Program-made: the position numbers and the translations under genes
DNA from: an uncultured Algibacter sp.
Lineage (GTDB): Bacteria > Bacteroidota > Bacteroidia > Flavobacteriales > Flavobacteriaceae
Direction: 5' to 3'
DNA length: 64,000 nucleotides
Assembly (NCBI RefSeq): GCF_947490405.1
Contig: NZ_CANLGU010000002.1
Location: forward strand, 310,001-374,000
In this document: positions 1 to 9,581 of the stretch, piece by piece
How the letters are laid out: the number at the start of each line of letters is the position of its first letter
How positions within the stretch are numbered: the first letter of the stretch is position 1
The notes under the pieces: generated by a model
Told to the model about the DNA's origin: nothing
What the model saw: the letters and a program-made list of their open reading frames with translations, nothing else
The model's database searches: none

Positions 1-699
1 TGATGTGTTTTATTTCTAAAGTCAATTTTAGTTTTTAGTCAAACAGATGCTAAATCAGATTTTGTCCCAGAAATCTACTCCCATAGATTAATACATTTAA
101 GAAGTTTGTAAATTTTCCGATTAGTTTATATACCAGTCAAGCTGAAGTTTTAGTTCCAATTTTTAACTTATAAGTTAAGGATCTTTCCGTACCAATAAGT
201 TTGCAGTATCAATTATAGCTTTTCAATTTTATTTAACACTGTGTCGCAATTTAAGGAAGCCTGTATTCTAAAATCATAAAATGCATTAGAATCATTAAGT
301 TGCTGAAAAAATAGTTTTTAATAATCCTACAATATTTGGTTCATCTTCAACTATAAAACATCTATAGGCTCGTTCATATCAACCTGATTTATATCCTACG
401 AAATATCCATTTGTAATATTTATTTTAGAAGATTTAATGCTAAGCTATTAGATTATTTTTACTAAGGTTTTACCGTAAAAGATTTTTGTTTAATATATGG
501 AATTCAGTAGTTTACAATAAATCAAAAATCCTAAATAGTTTATACTATAAATAACTCTTAAAGTAATTATAAACTAATGAGAATAGAGAATAATTTCAAA
601 TTCAAAAAAACCTTACCCTTTATAAGGGAAAGACTTACTTATTATTTTAAGAGGCGATGTAGCTTTACGGTATTGATTATTCTCATTAATAAGTATCTC
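1..699. other. AT-rich gene-free leader of the RHS locus
   Basis: No intact coding region is visible on either strand before the RHS gene. The stretch is very AT-rich and stop-rich. The only recognisable coding trace is a short response-regulator fragment on the minus strand around 295-381. An open frame reaches upstream from the RHS gene to an ATG at 577, but the 41 extra residues are basic and stand in front of a good signal peptide, so I count 577-699 as leader. No clear promoter was found; the T-rich stretch near 480-490 is the best place to look. Confidence 0.5.
295..381 (-). pseudogene. Relic of a response-regulator receiver domain
   Basis: Read on the minus strand, positions 360 down to 298 encode CFIVEDEPNIVGLLKTIFSAT and then a stop at 295-297. 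This is the start of a CheY-like receiver domain: beta-1 followed by the acidic EDEP pocket found in LytTR and NarL-type regulators. An ATG (encoding MNEP...) lies just upstream in a different frame, so a frameshift separates the start from the receiver segment. Everything downstream of the segment is out of frame or absent. The neighbouring sequence to position 1 may be further decayed remnant, but nothing there can be named. Confidence 0.5.
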
Positions 700-3600
700 A
701 TGAAATCTTACTATCAATTACTATTATCATTTTCATTATGTTTCATATGTTATAGTCAAGAAGTTCCAGAAATAAACATTGCATCTCCAACCGCTTTTGA
801 ATTTACTAAGTATGGGGATATATCAACTAATGAAAATACAGGAAAAATAAATGCAGCTATTCCACTTTGTGTTCTTGAATCTGGTAATCTACAATTGCCA
901 ATAAGTCTTAGCTATACTGGTGCAGGTGTAAAAGTAGATCAAATGTCTAGTTGGACAGGAATAAACTGGAACTTGAATGCAGGTGGTGTGATTACTAGGA
1001 TTGTGAAAGATGAACCTGATGAAAACTTTGTTTCTGAAATTAACTCTAGTAGAAGAATACTTTATTCAGCGAATGATTTGAATAATATGGATTTAAGTGT
1101 AGGGAGTCAAGACTCGCAACATTTAAATATTATTGAAACAGGATATTATGATACCCAAGCAGACCAATTTAACTTTTCCTTTTTAAATTACTCTGGAAGC
1201 TTCTTTTTAGACGAAGACTTTAACGTTCATCTTGCAAATAGTAGTGAGCCAATGAAAATTGAGTTTGTTGGAGGTGTACAATATAGTAACGTACAAGATA
1301 TTATTATAACTACTAAAGATGGTGTTAAATATTATTTTGGCGGGCAATATTGTGAACAGACTAGAACAAGGAATAGTGTTAATATTACTGCTACTGAGTA
1401 TTATACTACCTCTTACTATTTGTATTTAATTCAACATCCTTTTCTAGACACTATTTCTTTTGAATACTTAACCGAGGCTAGTGATAATTATGATATTAAA
1501 ATAGGAGAAAGTGAATCAAAAGAAGTAATAACTGGGGGTAATGCAGGTAGATTGTGTGGAGATGTTAATCTAAGCAATAATGGATATAACTATTCAGAAA
1601 CTTATAATAAAATATATGATGGTAAATATTTACGCCGTATTTATGCCAGCAGAACTAATCAAGAAATTATTTTTCATTCAACAGAGGAAAACGTATTTGG
1701 GCATTATAAGCGAAAGCTTGAATCTATTGAAGTTAATGACAGTTTTGTGCCAGAAAATGAAAAAAAATTCACCTTTCAATACACTATGGCACCTTCACGT
1801 TTTTTCTTAGATAAAGTTTCTTTTTTAAACAGAAATGATCAATTTTTATATGATTATAAATTAGAATATGATAATCCTTTAGGGTTGCCAGATAGATTCT
1901 CCAAAGCAAAAGATCATTTGGGCTATTACAATGGTAAAACCACCAATACGACTTTATTGCCTCAAAATGATGATTATCATCTTAGTAATGCAATGGGGGG
2001 GAATCTGGCTAATAAAGATGCCGATATTAATTACGCTAAAAAGGGAAGCCTTGTAAAAATTGAATATCCCACTGGTGGTTTTACGGAGTATGAATACGAG
2101 GGAAATAAGATAAAGATAGATACATACAAAAACATTAATCTTAAGGTTTATAATGATCTATCTACAATGTATCCAAATGCGTATCCAATTCCTGATACAA
2201 AATTGAGCCATACAGAAATTTTGGTTGGAGACTTCCCCAATTTTGATATGGCAAAAACACATTCAGCTCTAATAAAAATTAACGCCACTGCTCAGGGAAA
2301 TATTAATCACCATTACAAAGTAAGGGTTATTATTGATGATTTGTCTAATCAAACTCAAACAGTGAAAGAGTATTTTTTGGAGCATGATGTATATAATTAT
2401 TCATGGGCTTTTGAAACTACTTTTTTTAAAGACAGGTCTTATCGTGTAACACTAGAGTTGGAAACAGATCCTCAATCAAGCAATTCATATCCTGTGGATG
2501 TAAATTTAAACTTTTCGCATATTAATGGTAGTAGTATTGAGGAAGGATTGGGGGTTAGAATAAAAAATGTTAAGAATTACACTGAAACTAATGTTCTATC
2601 TAATACCCAAAGGTATTATTACAATACAATAGATAAAGTTTTTGATACTGATGCTATTCCTTCCCCAATCAATTATTGGTCAACTTACATTACTAATAGA
2701 CATTTAGTTATCTGTTGTTCTTTTGTTGGAGATTTAGGAACTTTTAGTGATTTTCCAATATATGATACATATAATGCTAAAAAATTATCTTCTGAAACTC
2801 TATATTCCCTGTTCCCTTCTAGCGATGGACCAATACATCAGTATGTTACTACCAGCTTTGGAGGAGATAATTTTGAAGGAGGAGGAGTAGAAAAGAAATT
2901 TTTAAACCGCCTGAAAGTAGGTACTCTTAGTTACTCTTTGGGTAATGACTTACCAAGTGCTCAAATTTATGAAACCAACAAGTCAAATCAAGATATTTTT
3001 AATGGTAAGGTTGTTGAAGAGAAAAGTATATTAAACAAAAATGAATCATTATACATAAACCAAGTTACCAAAAATAACTATGTAGTACCAACACCATTTC
3101 ATATTGACAACATGGTTTTGCAAAGAGCATATGATGTGTGTGAATTACAAGAAAGTAATTTAAATAGTTTATCGGGTGTTTACATTGGTTTTTATAAAAC
3201 TTATGAAAACGAATTGCAGCTTGAAAGCAGTGAATTTACTACATATGTTGATCCTGTGCCTTTAACAGATTTTGAAAATGAAAACAACTATGATAAAGTT
3301 GTAGCAACTACCAGTTACGAGTATGAAAGCTATGTAGGGCAACCCACAAAAATTACAACAACGACAAGTAACAGTGATGTTGTTTTGGAAACAAAAAATT
3401 ATTATGTTGATCAGATAACACAGTTATCAGGGTTAACAACAGACCAGGAAAATGCTTATAATACATTAAAAACAATGCATCGTCTGTCTGATATTTTACA
3501 ATCTGAAAATTATCAAATTAGAAGTAATAGCACTTCTGAATTAATATCTACTCAAAGAACATTATATAGAAATTGGAATGGAGGAGGTTTAGTATTACCA

Positions 3601-4011
3601 GAAATTATAAAAGTATCTAAAAGTGGCAATACATTAACTAATAGAGTTAGATTTTATGATTATACAATATATGGTGATTTATTGCAGGTTTCAAGAGAAG
3701 GTGGGAATTTAGTAAGGTATGTTTATGACCCTAATTCTCATGTAATTAGAAAAATAGAGAATTACGACACTTCAATGAACGAACCGCATTATGGCACCAA
3801 CAGTTCCTCACTTTGTTACCATCAAAATCAACATTCAAATTCAATGGTAACTTTATATAATTACATTGGTGATTCAGGACTAATTGAAAGCATAGTTGAT
3901 CCTAAATGTCAGAAAACAACTTATGAGTATGATAGTTTTAACAGATTAGAATATATCAAGGATTCAGACGGTAATATTTTAAATAAAAAGGAGTATAACT
4001 ACAAACAATAA
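700..4011 (+). CDS. RHS/YD-repeat partner protein, secreted
   Basis: A 1103-residue exported protein when started at the ATG at 700 (MKSYYQLLLSFSLCF), which gives a clear signal peptide. After it comes a region that in Bacteroidota precedes RHS proteins: a PTAFEFTKYGD opening, then a SpvB/insecticidal-toxin-like beta-rich segment with the LPISLSYTGAGVKVDQ motif and WTGINWNLNAGGVI. Tyr/Asp-rich YD-type strands follow, including YEYEGNKI, and the C-terminus has RYVYDP and YEYDSFNRLEYIKD, which are RHS repeats. It ends 17 bp before the larger RHS gene, so both are probably co-transcribed and may build one shell. The ATG at 577 is an alternative start that I reject. Function is inferred from the family; no toxin domain is seen here. 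Confidence 0.75.
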   Translation: MKSYYQLLLSFSLCFICYSQEVPEINIASPTAFEFTKYGDISTNENTGKINAAIPLCVLESGNLQLPISLSYTGAGVKVDQMSSWTGINWNLNAGGVITRIVKDEPDENFVSEINSSRRILYSANDLNNMDLSVGSQDSQHLNIIETGYYDTQADQFNFSFLNYSGSFFLDEDFNVHLANSSEPMKIEFVGGVQYSNVQDIIITTKDGVKYYFGGQYCEQTRTRNSVNITATEYYTTSYYLYLIQHPFLDTISFEYLTEASDNYDIKIGESESKEVITGGNAGRLCGDVNLSNNGYNYSETYNKIYDGKYLRRIYASRTNQEIIFHSTEENVFGHYKRKLESIEVNDSFVPENEKKFTFQYTMAPSRFFLDKVSFLNRNDQFLYDYKLEYDNPLGLPDRFSKAKDHLGYYNGKTTNTTLLPQNDDYHLSNAMGGNLANKDADINYAKKGSLVKIEYPTGGFTEYEYEGNKIKIDTYKNINLKVYNDLSTMYPNAYPIPDTKLSHTEILVGDFPNFDMAKTHSALIKINATAQGNINHHYKVRVIIDDLSNQTQTVKEYFLEHDVYNYSWAFETTFFKDRSYRVTLELETDPQSSNSYPVDVNLNFSHINGSSIEEGLGVRIKNVKNYTETNVLSNTQRYYYNTIDKVFDTDAIPSPINYWSTYITNRHLVICCSFVGDLGTFSDFPIYDTYNAKKLSSETLYSLFPSSDGPIHQYVTTSFGGDNFEGGGVEKKFLNRLKVGTLSYSLGNDLPSAQIYETNKSNQDIFNGKVVEEKSILNKNESLYINQVTKNNYVVPTPFHIDNMVLQRAYDVCELQESNLNSLSGVYIGFYKTYENELQLESSEFTTYVDPVPLTDFENENNYDKVVATTSYEYESYVGQPTKITTTTSNSDVVLETKNYYVDQITQLSGLTTDQENAYNTLKTMHRLSDILQSENYQIRSNSTSELISTQRTLYRNWNGGGLVLPEIIKVSKSGNTLTNRVRFYDYTIYGDLLQVSREGGNLVRYVYDPNSHVIRKIENYDTSMNEPHYGTNSSSLCYHQNQHSNSMVTLYNYIGDSGLIESIVDPKCQKTTYEYDSFNRLEYIKDSDGNILNKKEYNYKQ

Positions 4012-4028
4012 CCAAATATAGAAAAACG

Positions 4029-7000
4029 ATGAAAAAATTAATATATATTTTAGTTATGTTTTTTCCAGTATTAGTTATTGGGCAGACCCCCACAGAGAAT
4101 TACATAAAAACCACAACATATCAAGTTGAAACTACTACTGGATCTGTGTTAGCTGATGAAAAAATAGAAAGTGTTACCTATTTTGACGGTCTTGGTCGTC
4201 CCAAACAAATTGTATCCGTTGCGGCAGGCGGTAATAAAGAAGATATAATAACCCATATAAACTACGATGAATTTGGAAGGCAAACAAAGGATTATCTGCC
4301 ATACACCGACGGATCAGGAAATTTAGATATTAGACCAGGAGATATCGAATTAGAAACTAAAAACTTCTACAATACTTTAAAGTATGAAAATACTCTAAAT
4401 CCCTATTTGGAAAAACATTTTGAGTCCTCGCCCTTAAACAGGCTTCTGGAACAAGCCGCCCCAGGAGCTGATTGGGCACTTAACGAAAGTGTTACGCCAA
4501 CCGATACCAGTGATGATGATTTAGACCACACCATAAAATTTGAGCACGGAACCAATACAGATGCAGATATGATACGCCTTTTTGAGGTTGATTTATCCAG
4601 CGGGTCACCAACATTAGTAGAAAGTGGGGTTTATCAACCTAATGAATTGTACAAAACTATTACCAAAGATGAAAATTGGAAACCTAATACCAGTTATTCA
4701 AAAAATCATACATCAGAAGAATATAAGGATAAGCAAGGGCAGATTGTCTTAAAACGAACTTATAATAACAATAAATGGCACGACACTTATTATGTGTATG
4801 ACGATTATGGTAATTTAACCTTTGTGCTCCCTCCAGAATTGCTTACTTACAATAATATTGCACAGCATGCTTTTGATATAAATGGATACTATGATGAGTT
4901 TTATAATGAACCATCTCCTTTTTTCAATGGGTCAACTCAAACAGTAATTTATTTCGAGGCGAATGTTTACTCTAGTGGTTTTCATATGTACATAGAAATG
5001 TATAATAACATACCAGGGCCCATAGGAGTGCCTTTTAAAGACGGAAAACTAGCAGATTCAAACTTTAATCTCATACCAGATATCACCTTAGGGGATATTA
5101 TGGATGGGAATGTATCTGCTGCAACAGTTTACATGCAAGACGGAGATATCTACATTGATTCACATGATGTTGTAATTTCAAATAGTGATATTTATTTTAG
5201 TGTATCTTTTGATATAGAAGACTTTCAATCCACATTTTCACCTTTAGCTATAAATCCAAATGATTTAGACAAACTGGCTTATCAATACAAATACGATGAG
5301 CGTAATAGGCTTATAGAGAAGAAAATCCCTGGAAAAGGAAAAGAATATATCGTGTATGATAAATTGGATAGACCGGTATTAACGCAAGATGCCAACTTAT
5401 TAGCCATTAATAATCCCAATTTATCTGATAACCAATGGTTGTTTACAAAGTATGATGTTTTTGGTAGAGTGATATATACTGGCCTTTATAATAGTAATTT
5501 AGACAGGGCTACGTTACAAGGTTTTTTTAATAATAAAAGTGCTTCAGAAAATTATGAAGTTAAGGCAGATCCTGGTGATATAGGATTTGAAGGTATTTAT
5601 TATTATAATAACAATTTTCCATATTCTAATTTAGAAATATTAACGATTAATTATTATGATGACTATACTTTTGATAAAGATGGAATGTCACTTCCAATAA
5701 ACTATGAAGGGCAAACCGTTATAAATCATAATAACAACAATAAGCCTTTAACCAAAGGCTTAGCAACAGGTAGCAAAGTTAAAGTTTTAAATACATCACC
5801 TACAAAATGGATAACAACAATTACGGGTTATGATACAAAAGCACGCCCAATATATGTAGCCAGTAAAAACAACTATTTAGAAACTACTGATGTTACAGCA
5901 AGTAAATTAAATTTCACAGGTGCAGTTGATAAAATGGAAACCTATCATAATAAACAATCAACTACTGTTATAACCAAAGATTTATTTACTTACGACCATA
6001 TGGGACGATTAACTAAGCAAACGCAAGAGTTAAATAATACAAATGCGTTAGAGGTAATCACAGAAAATCACTATGATGAGCTGGGACAATTACAAAGTAA
6101 AGGCGTAGGTGGTAGTAATACCAACAGACTACAAAACGTAGATTATACATACAATATAAGAGGTTGGTTAAAAACCATAAACAACCCTATTAATTTGGGT
6201 AACGATTTGTTTGGCTTTGGATTAACCTATAACCAACCTGAAGTTACTGTTACTGGTAGTTTAACTCCGTTATATAATGGTAATATTAGCCATACTTTTT
6301 GGAAAACTAATAATGAAGACAACCGATTAAAAGAATATAGATACAATTACGATGCATTAAACAGGATTATTAACGCACATTCTTCTGAGGCAGGAATTAG
6401 TACATATAAGTATAATATGTATATTTATGGATACGACCGAAATGGAAATATAGAGAGAATGGTACGTAGGATGCCATCAGATTTAAATGATCCACTAAAA
6501 ACATGGTATAGCTCTACAACGATGGATGATTTAACCTATAGTTATGATGGCAATAAATTACTAAATGTAAAAGATGGTATAGGTTTAAGCGCAACAGGTA
6601 TTGAAGGCTTTAAAGATGGTAACGTAAAAGAAAATACAGGTCTTGATGATTATACCTATGATGCTAATGGTAATATGGTCAAGGATTTAAACAAAAGTAT
6701 TGGCACTACCACAACCAACGGTATTACCTACAATCATTTAAACCTTCCTGATGAAGTAAAATTTGAGAACAATAATAACAAAAAAATTAAGTACATTTAC
6801 GATGCCACAGGTGTAAAACTTAGTAAAGCTGTTTATAACAATAGTAGTACAGCAACTACTACATATTATGCAGGCAATTATGTTTACGAAGGTAGTTCTT
6901 TGAAATTCTTTAACCACCCTGAAGGGTATGTAGATGCTGAAAATGGTTTTGATTATGTATACCAATACAAAGACCATTTAGGAAATGCAAGATTGAGCTA

Positions 7001-8273
7001 TAAAGCTGATGATAGATATTTACAATTAAATTATGATACATTTGATAGTGGATTAGCTGATTGGAATGGAGTCAGAGTTAATGAAAATGGTCGTTTAAAA
7101 GTTACAGTACAGAATCAATATACTGGTACGGGTAAACATCTTATAGAGCCATTTAATGTAGGAGAAAAGGTTCATGTTAAATTAGATTTCGATAAATACA
7201 CTACAACAGTGCCTATAAGATTAATTGTTAATGAAAGAGATGCTAATAATAATAGCATTGGGTGGTATTTTGTAGCTAATGCTGAAAATGGTACTTTTCA
7301 AAGTTCACACACAATAGTTAATTCTAATGTAGCAAGAATATATGTAAAGTTTGATATAGCCTCAAGTATTGCCTCTGCTACTCAGTTTTATGTAGATAAT
7401 ATAGTTATCAGTAGAGGGGAATTTGAAATACTAGAAGAAAACAACTACTATCCTTTTGGACTTAAACATAAAGGGTATAATGGGAATGTTGGAAGTACTA
7501 ATATTGCGCTTAAAAGAAAATTCGGTGGTAAGGAGTATCAGGATGAGTTAGGATTAGGTTGGTACGATATTACGGCTAGGAATTATGACCCTGCGTTGGG
7601 GAGATGGATGAATCTTGACCCGTTAGCTGAAAATGGGCGTAGGTGGTCACCATATAACTTTTCGTTTGATAACCCTGTTTTCTTTCAAGATCCTGATGGG
7701 ATGTGGCCTTTTCCTAGTAGTGGACTTTTGGGATATCTGTTAAAGACGGTCAAGAGGACTTTAGGTAATGTTAAGGATGGAGATAATTTAGCTGTTGCAC
7801 ATTTAAAATCAGTAAGGGATGACCCAGTTATTGAAAACCTTGCTGATGAACTTCCAGGAGCTGGAGAAGCTTTAGATATTTCTAAAGGGAATTATGGTAG
7901 TGCAGCATTAGGGATAATACCTTTTGGAAAAAAGATAAAGAAGGGAGTAGAGTTAGCTTCTGATGCATTAAAAACTACAAAAAAAACAAGTAAGGCAGCT
8001 AGAAGGGAAGCTATGAGAGAAGCTGGAATACCAACAAGTCAACCACTTATTCCAGATAAAGCGACTAAATCTAAAGATAAGGTATTTTTAACAAGAGATA
8101 AGAAGAGTACCGTTCAAGATGCAAAGAATGATGTAAGTCACAAAGGAGAGCCCCATTGGGAAGCTGGACCAACAAAGAAAGATGTTAACTCTCCTGATGG
8201 TTTAAATCGAAGTGGAAATAATAATAAGCCACAAATGGGGAAGCCTAAATCTAAAGCTGAATATGACGAATAA
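4029..8273 (+). CDS. RHS core protein with C-terminal nuclease-like toxin tip
   Basis: A 1414-residue polymorphic-toxin protein. Signal peptide MKKLIYILVMFFPVLVIG, then a DUF6443-like N-terminal region (YFDGLGRPKQIV, NYDEFGRQTKDYLPY). RHS/YD repeats fill the middle. A beta-sandwich-like insert of about 135 residues (roughly 998-1134) interrupts the RHS core between DHLGNARLSY and YYPFGLKHKGYN. The core ends with YDPALGRWMNLDPLAE and DNPVFFQDPDGMWP near residue 1222. The last 190 residues are the variable tip: a hydrophobic pretoxin segment, then REAMREAGIPTSQ (about 1327) and GEPHWEAG (about 1373), resembling HNH/endonuclease VII-type tips. That nuclease call is inference from motif likeness. 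The downstream gene overlaps the stop by 11 bp, as expected for toxin and immunity. Confidence 0.8.
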   Translation: MKKLIYILVMFFPVLVIGQTPTENYIKTTTYQVETTTGSVLADEKIESVTYFDGLGRPKQIVSVAAGGNKEDIITHINYDEFGRQTKDYLPYTDGSGNLDIRPGDIELETKNFYNTLKYENTLNPYLEKHFESSPLNRLLEQAAPGADWALNESVTPTDTSDDDLDHTIKFEHGTNTDADMIRLFEVDLSSGSPTLVESGVYQPNELYKTITKDENWKPNTSYSKNHTSEEYKDKQGQIVLKRTYNNNKWHDTYYVYDDYGNLTFVLPPELLTYNNIAQHAFDINGYYDEFYNEPSPFFNGSTQTVIYFEANVYSSGFHMYIEMYNNIPGPIGVPFKDGKLADSNFNLIPDITLGDIMDGNVSAATVYMQDGDIYIDSHDVVISNSDIYFSVSFDIEDFQSTFSPLAINPNDLDKLAYQYKYDERNRLIEKKIPGKGKEYIVYDKLDRPVLTQDANLLAINNPNLSDNQWLFTKYDVFGRVIYTGLYNSNLDRATLQGFFNNKSASENYEVKADPGDIGFEGIYYYNNNFPYSNLEILTINYYDDYTFDKDGMSLPINYEGQTVINHNNNNKPLTKGLATGSKVKVLNTSPTKWITTITGYDTKARPIYVASKNNYLETTDVTASKLNFTGAVDKMETYHNKQSTTVITKDLFTYDHMGRLTKQTQELNNTNALEVITENHYDELGQLQSKGVGGSNTNRLQNVDYTYNIRGWLKTINNPINLGNDLFGFGLTYNQPEVTVTGSLTPLYNGNISHTFWKTNNEDNRLKEYRYNYDALNRIINAHSSEAGISTYKYNMYIYGYDRNGNIERMVRRMPSDLNDPLKTWYSSTTMDDLTYSYDGNKLLNVKDGIGLSATGIEGFKDGNVKENTGLDDYTYDANGNMVKDLNKSIGTTTTNGITYNHLNLPDEVKFENNNNKKIKYIYDATGVKLSKAVYNNSSTATTTYYAGNYVYEGSSLKFFNHPEGYVDAENGFDYVYQYKDHLGNARLSYKADDRYLQLNYDTFDSGLADWNGVRVNENGRLKVTVQNQYTGTGKHLIEPFNVGEKVHVKLDFDKYTTTVPIRLIVNERDANNNSIGWYFVANAENGTFQSSHTIVNSNVARIYVKFDIASSIASATQFYVDNIVISRGEFEILEENNYYPFGLKHKGYNGNVGSTNIALKRKFGGKEYQDELGLGWYDITARNYDPALGRWMNLDPLAENGRRWSPYNFSFDNPVFFQDPDGMWPFPSSGLLGYLLKTVKRTLGNVKDGDNLAVAHLKSVRDDPVIENLADELPGAGEALDISKGNYGSAALGIIPFGKKIKKGVELASDALKTTKKTSKAARREAMREAGIPTSQPLIPDKATKSKDKVFLTRDKKSTVQDAKNDVSHKGEPHWEAGPTKKDVNSPDGLNRSGNNNKPQMGKPKSKAEYDE

Positions 8274-8727
8274 ATTAAACATTTTAAAAAGAAAACAAAA
8301 AGGAAAACTTAAATTAAAGGCTTATAAGCTATTGTTTAAAGAATTCACTAAGCTTGAATGGATTGATTTAGAAAAGTCTGATTTAATCTTAAAAGAATTA
8401 AATAAAAAAGGGTTACAAAAAATTGTTAAAAGAACAGAGTTCATTAATTCAGATGAAAATTTTATTGAATCTGATTTATTGAGAGAAGTATATCTCAAGC
8501 TTGAAGATGGTTCTTCTTGTTATATGTTTACTGATGATTTTGAATATTGTGGAATGTTTGAAGTAGATTCCAAGGAAGCATTTGAAAATGCATTAAAAAT
8601 TGCAAAATTAGATGAAAACAATACTTGCTTTATTTTAGATACTAACTCTGGTTTTTCTTTTACTATAAATTTCTATGATGACGCTCACAATGATTATCCG
8701 TGTAGATTTGATATTCAAAGAAGGTAG
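8263..8727 (+). CDS. Putative immunity protein for the RHS toxin tip
   Basis: 154 residues if translated from the ATG at 8263 (MTNKLNILKRKQKGK), which overlaps the end of the RHS gene by 11 bp. An earlier in-frame ATG at 8212 would give a 51-bp overlap and is less likely. No signal peptide or membrane segment, so it should be cytoplasmic, fitting protection against a nuclease tip before export. It has a lysine-rich N-terminus and an acidic, aromatic C-terminal half (YMFTDDFEYCGMFEVD, NFYDDAHNDYP). Acidity is common in immunity proteins to basic nucleases. I do not recognise the family; the assignment rests on position and overlap. Confidence 0.6.
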   Translation: MTNKLNILKRKQKGKLKLKAYKLLFKEFTKLEWIDLEKSDLILKELNKKGLQKIVKRTEFINSDENFIESDLLREVYLKLEDGSSCYMFTDDFEYCGMFEVDSKEAFENALKIAKLDENNTCFILDTNSGFSFTINFYDDAHNDYPCRFDIQRR

Positions 8728-8807
8728 TCGGTCAAATTAGTTGATATTAAATATTGTTATTCTAACTAATTGATAATCAATTAAAATTCAATAGAAACAA
8801 TTAAAAT

Positions 8808-8838
8808 AAAGGGTATACTTTGGTATATCCTTTTTGTT
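8808..8838 (+). terminator. Hairpin terminator after the RHS-immunity unit
   Basis: GGGTATAC (8811-8818) pairs with GGTATATCC (8822-8830), a stem of about eight pairs with one G-T, followed by a T run. It lies 84 bp past the immunity stop and probably ends the RHS transcript. Confidence 0.65.
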
Positions 8839-9061
8839 TTTATAGTCCGATTTTTTGATGTCAATTTGGTTATTTCTGTTATTGTTGAGTAATGAAAATA
8901 ATGGTTTTGTGGTTGAAAAAGACAGTGTTTATCTAATCGACATGTTTCGGATTACCTTTCATGTAAAGATTTTTTGAAACCACTATATCATTAGTATTAA
9001 AAGAATAATCTAAATTTAGTTACGGAAAAATTACGGATTAATTAGAGCTCTAATTTTCAAA

Positions 9062-9220
9062 TTAGATTTTTTTTATATGCAATGGAATTAATATTTGTTG
9101 TGTGCAACAAACCAAAAAAATAGTTTTTTTAAAAAAGGAAATTAGTAATGTATCGTTCTTAACGAACGAATAAATCCCCAAAACAGAAGATACAATTCCT
9201 ATAATTGTCAATAAATCCAT
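9062..9220 (-). CDS. Small membrane protein, 52 residues
   Basis: A short frame beginning MDLLTIIGIVSSVLGIYSFV, a typical single transmembrane segment with the small-residue GIVSSVLGI pattern common in small bacterial membrane proteins, followed by a basic stretch. It lies 43 bp downstream of the small HTH gene on the same strand, so the two could form one unit. The C-terminal half (after residue 30) reads less naturally and crosses homopolymer runs, so the gene may be truncated or frameshifted. Function unknown. A regulator plus tiny membrane protein layout is seen in toxin-antitoxin pairs, but that is only a possibility here. Confidence 0.4.
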   Translation of the reverse strand: MDLLTIIGIVSSVLGIYSFVKNDTLLISFFKKTIFLVCCTQQILIPLHIKKI

Positions 9221-9263
9221 TACTTCAAATATACGAAATTATGTTAGATATGAATTTGATACG

Positions 9264-9488
9264 CTATTCCTCAATTAGTTGAAAGAACTCTGATATTTTA
9301 ATCTCACGAGCTTCACATATTTTTTGAAGTGTTTTAACTGGTATGCGATAACCGTCTTTTTCTTTTACAATTTTACGAACAGTTTTCTCGTCAATATTAT
9401 GATTGACAGCAAATTTACTTTTTGATTTAGCTTTTGATATCCATTCATTAGCTATGTAATTACAAATTTTCTTGTTTATGTCAACCAT
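9264..9488 (-). CDS. Small XRE-like helix-turn-helix regulator
   Basis: 74 residues from the ATG at 9486-9488 (MVDINKKICNYIANEW). A 9-codon upstream extension to 9515 is possible, but a near-consensus -7 element (AATATTTG on the minus strand, 9513-9520) lies inside it, which favours the shorter start. The body has a Cro/C1 helix-turn-helix layout: SKSKFAVNHNIDEKTVRKIVKEK is the likely recognition unit, and YRIPVKTLQKICEAREIKISEFFQLIEE matches the end of flavobacterial XRE proteins. DNA binding is a family-level inference. It is divergent from the membrane-anchored gene at 9582, whose promoter it may control. Confidence 0.6.
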   Translation of the reverse strand: MVDINKKICNYIANEWISKAKSKSKFAVNHNIDEKTVRKIVKEKDGYRIPVKTLQKICEAREIKISEFFQLIEE

Positions 9489-9553
9489 ATAACAAAGAAA
9501 TATTTTGATACACAAATATTTCGGACGATAACCCGAATAAAGAAATGTTTTCC

Positions 9554-9561
9554 TATATTTG
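9554..9561 (+). promoter_or_regulatory. -7 promoter element TATATTTG
   Basis: A perfect TAnnTTTG Bacteroidota -7 element 20 bp before the ATG at 9582. No clear -33 TTG at the usual 19-21 bp spacing was found. Confidence 0.5.
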
Positions 9562-9581
9562 AAACACCAAATTCAATTATC

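Noticed and set aside
577-699. Upstream start of the first RHS gene
   Set aside because: The added residues are basic and would bury the signal peptide that begins at 700.
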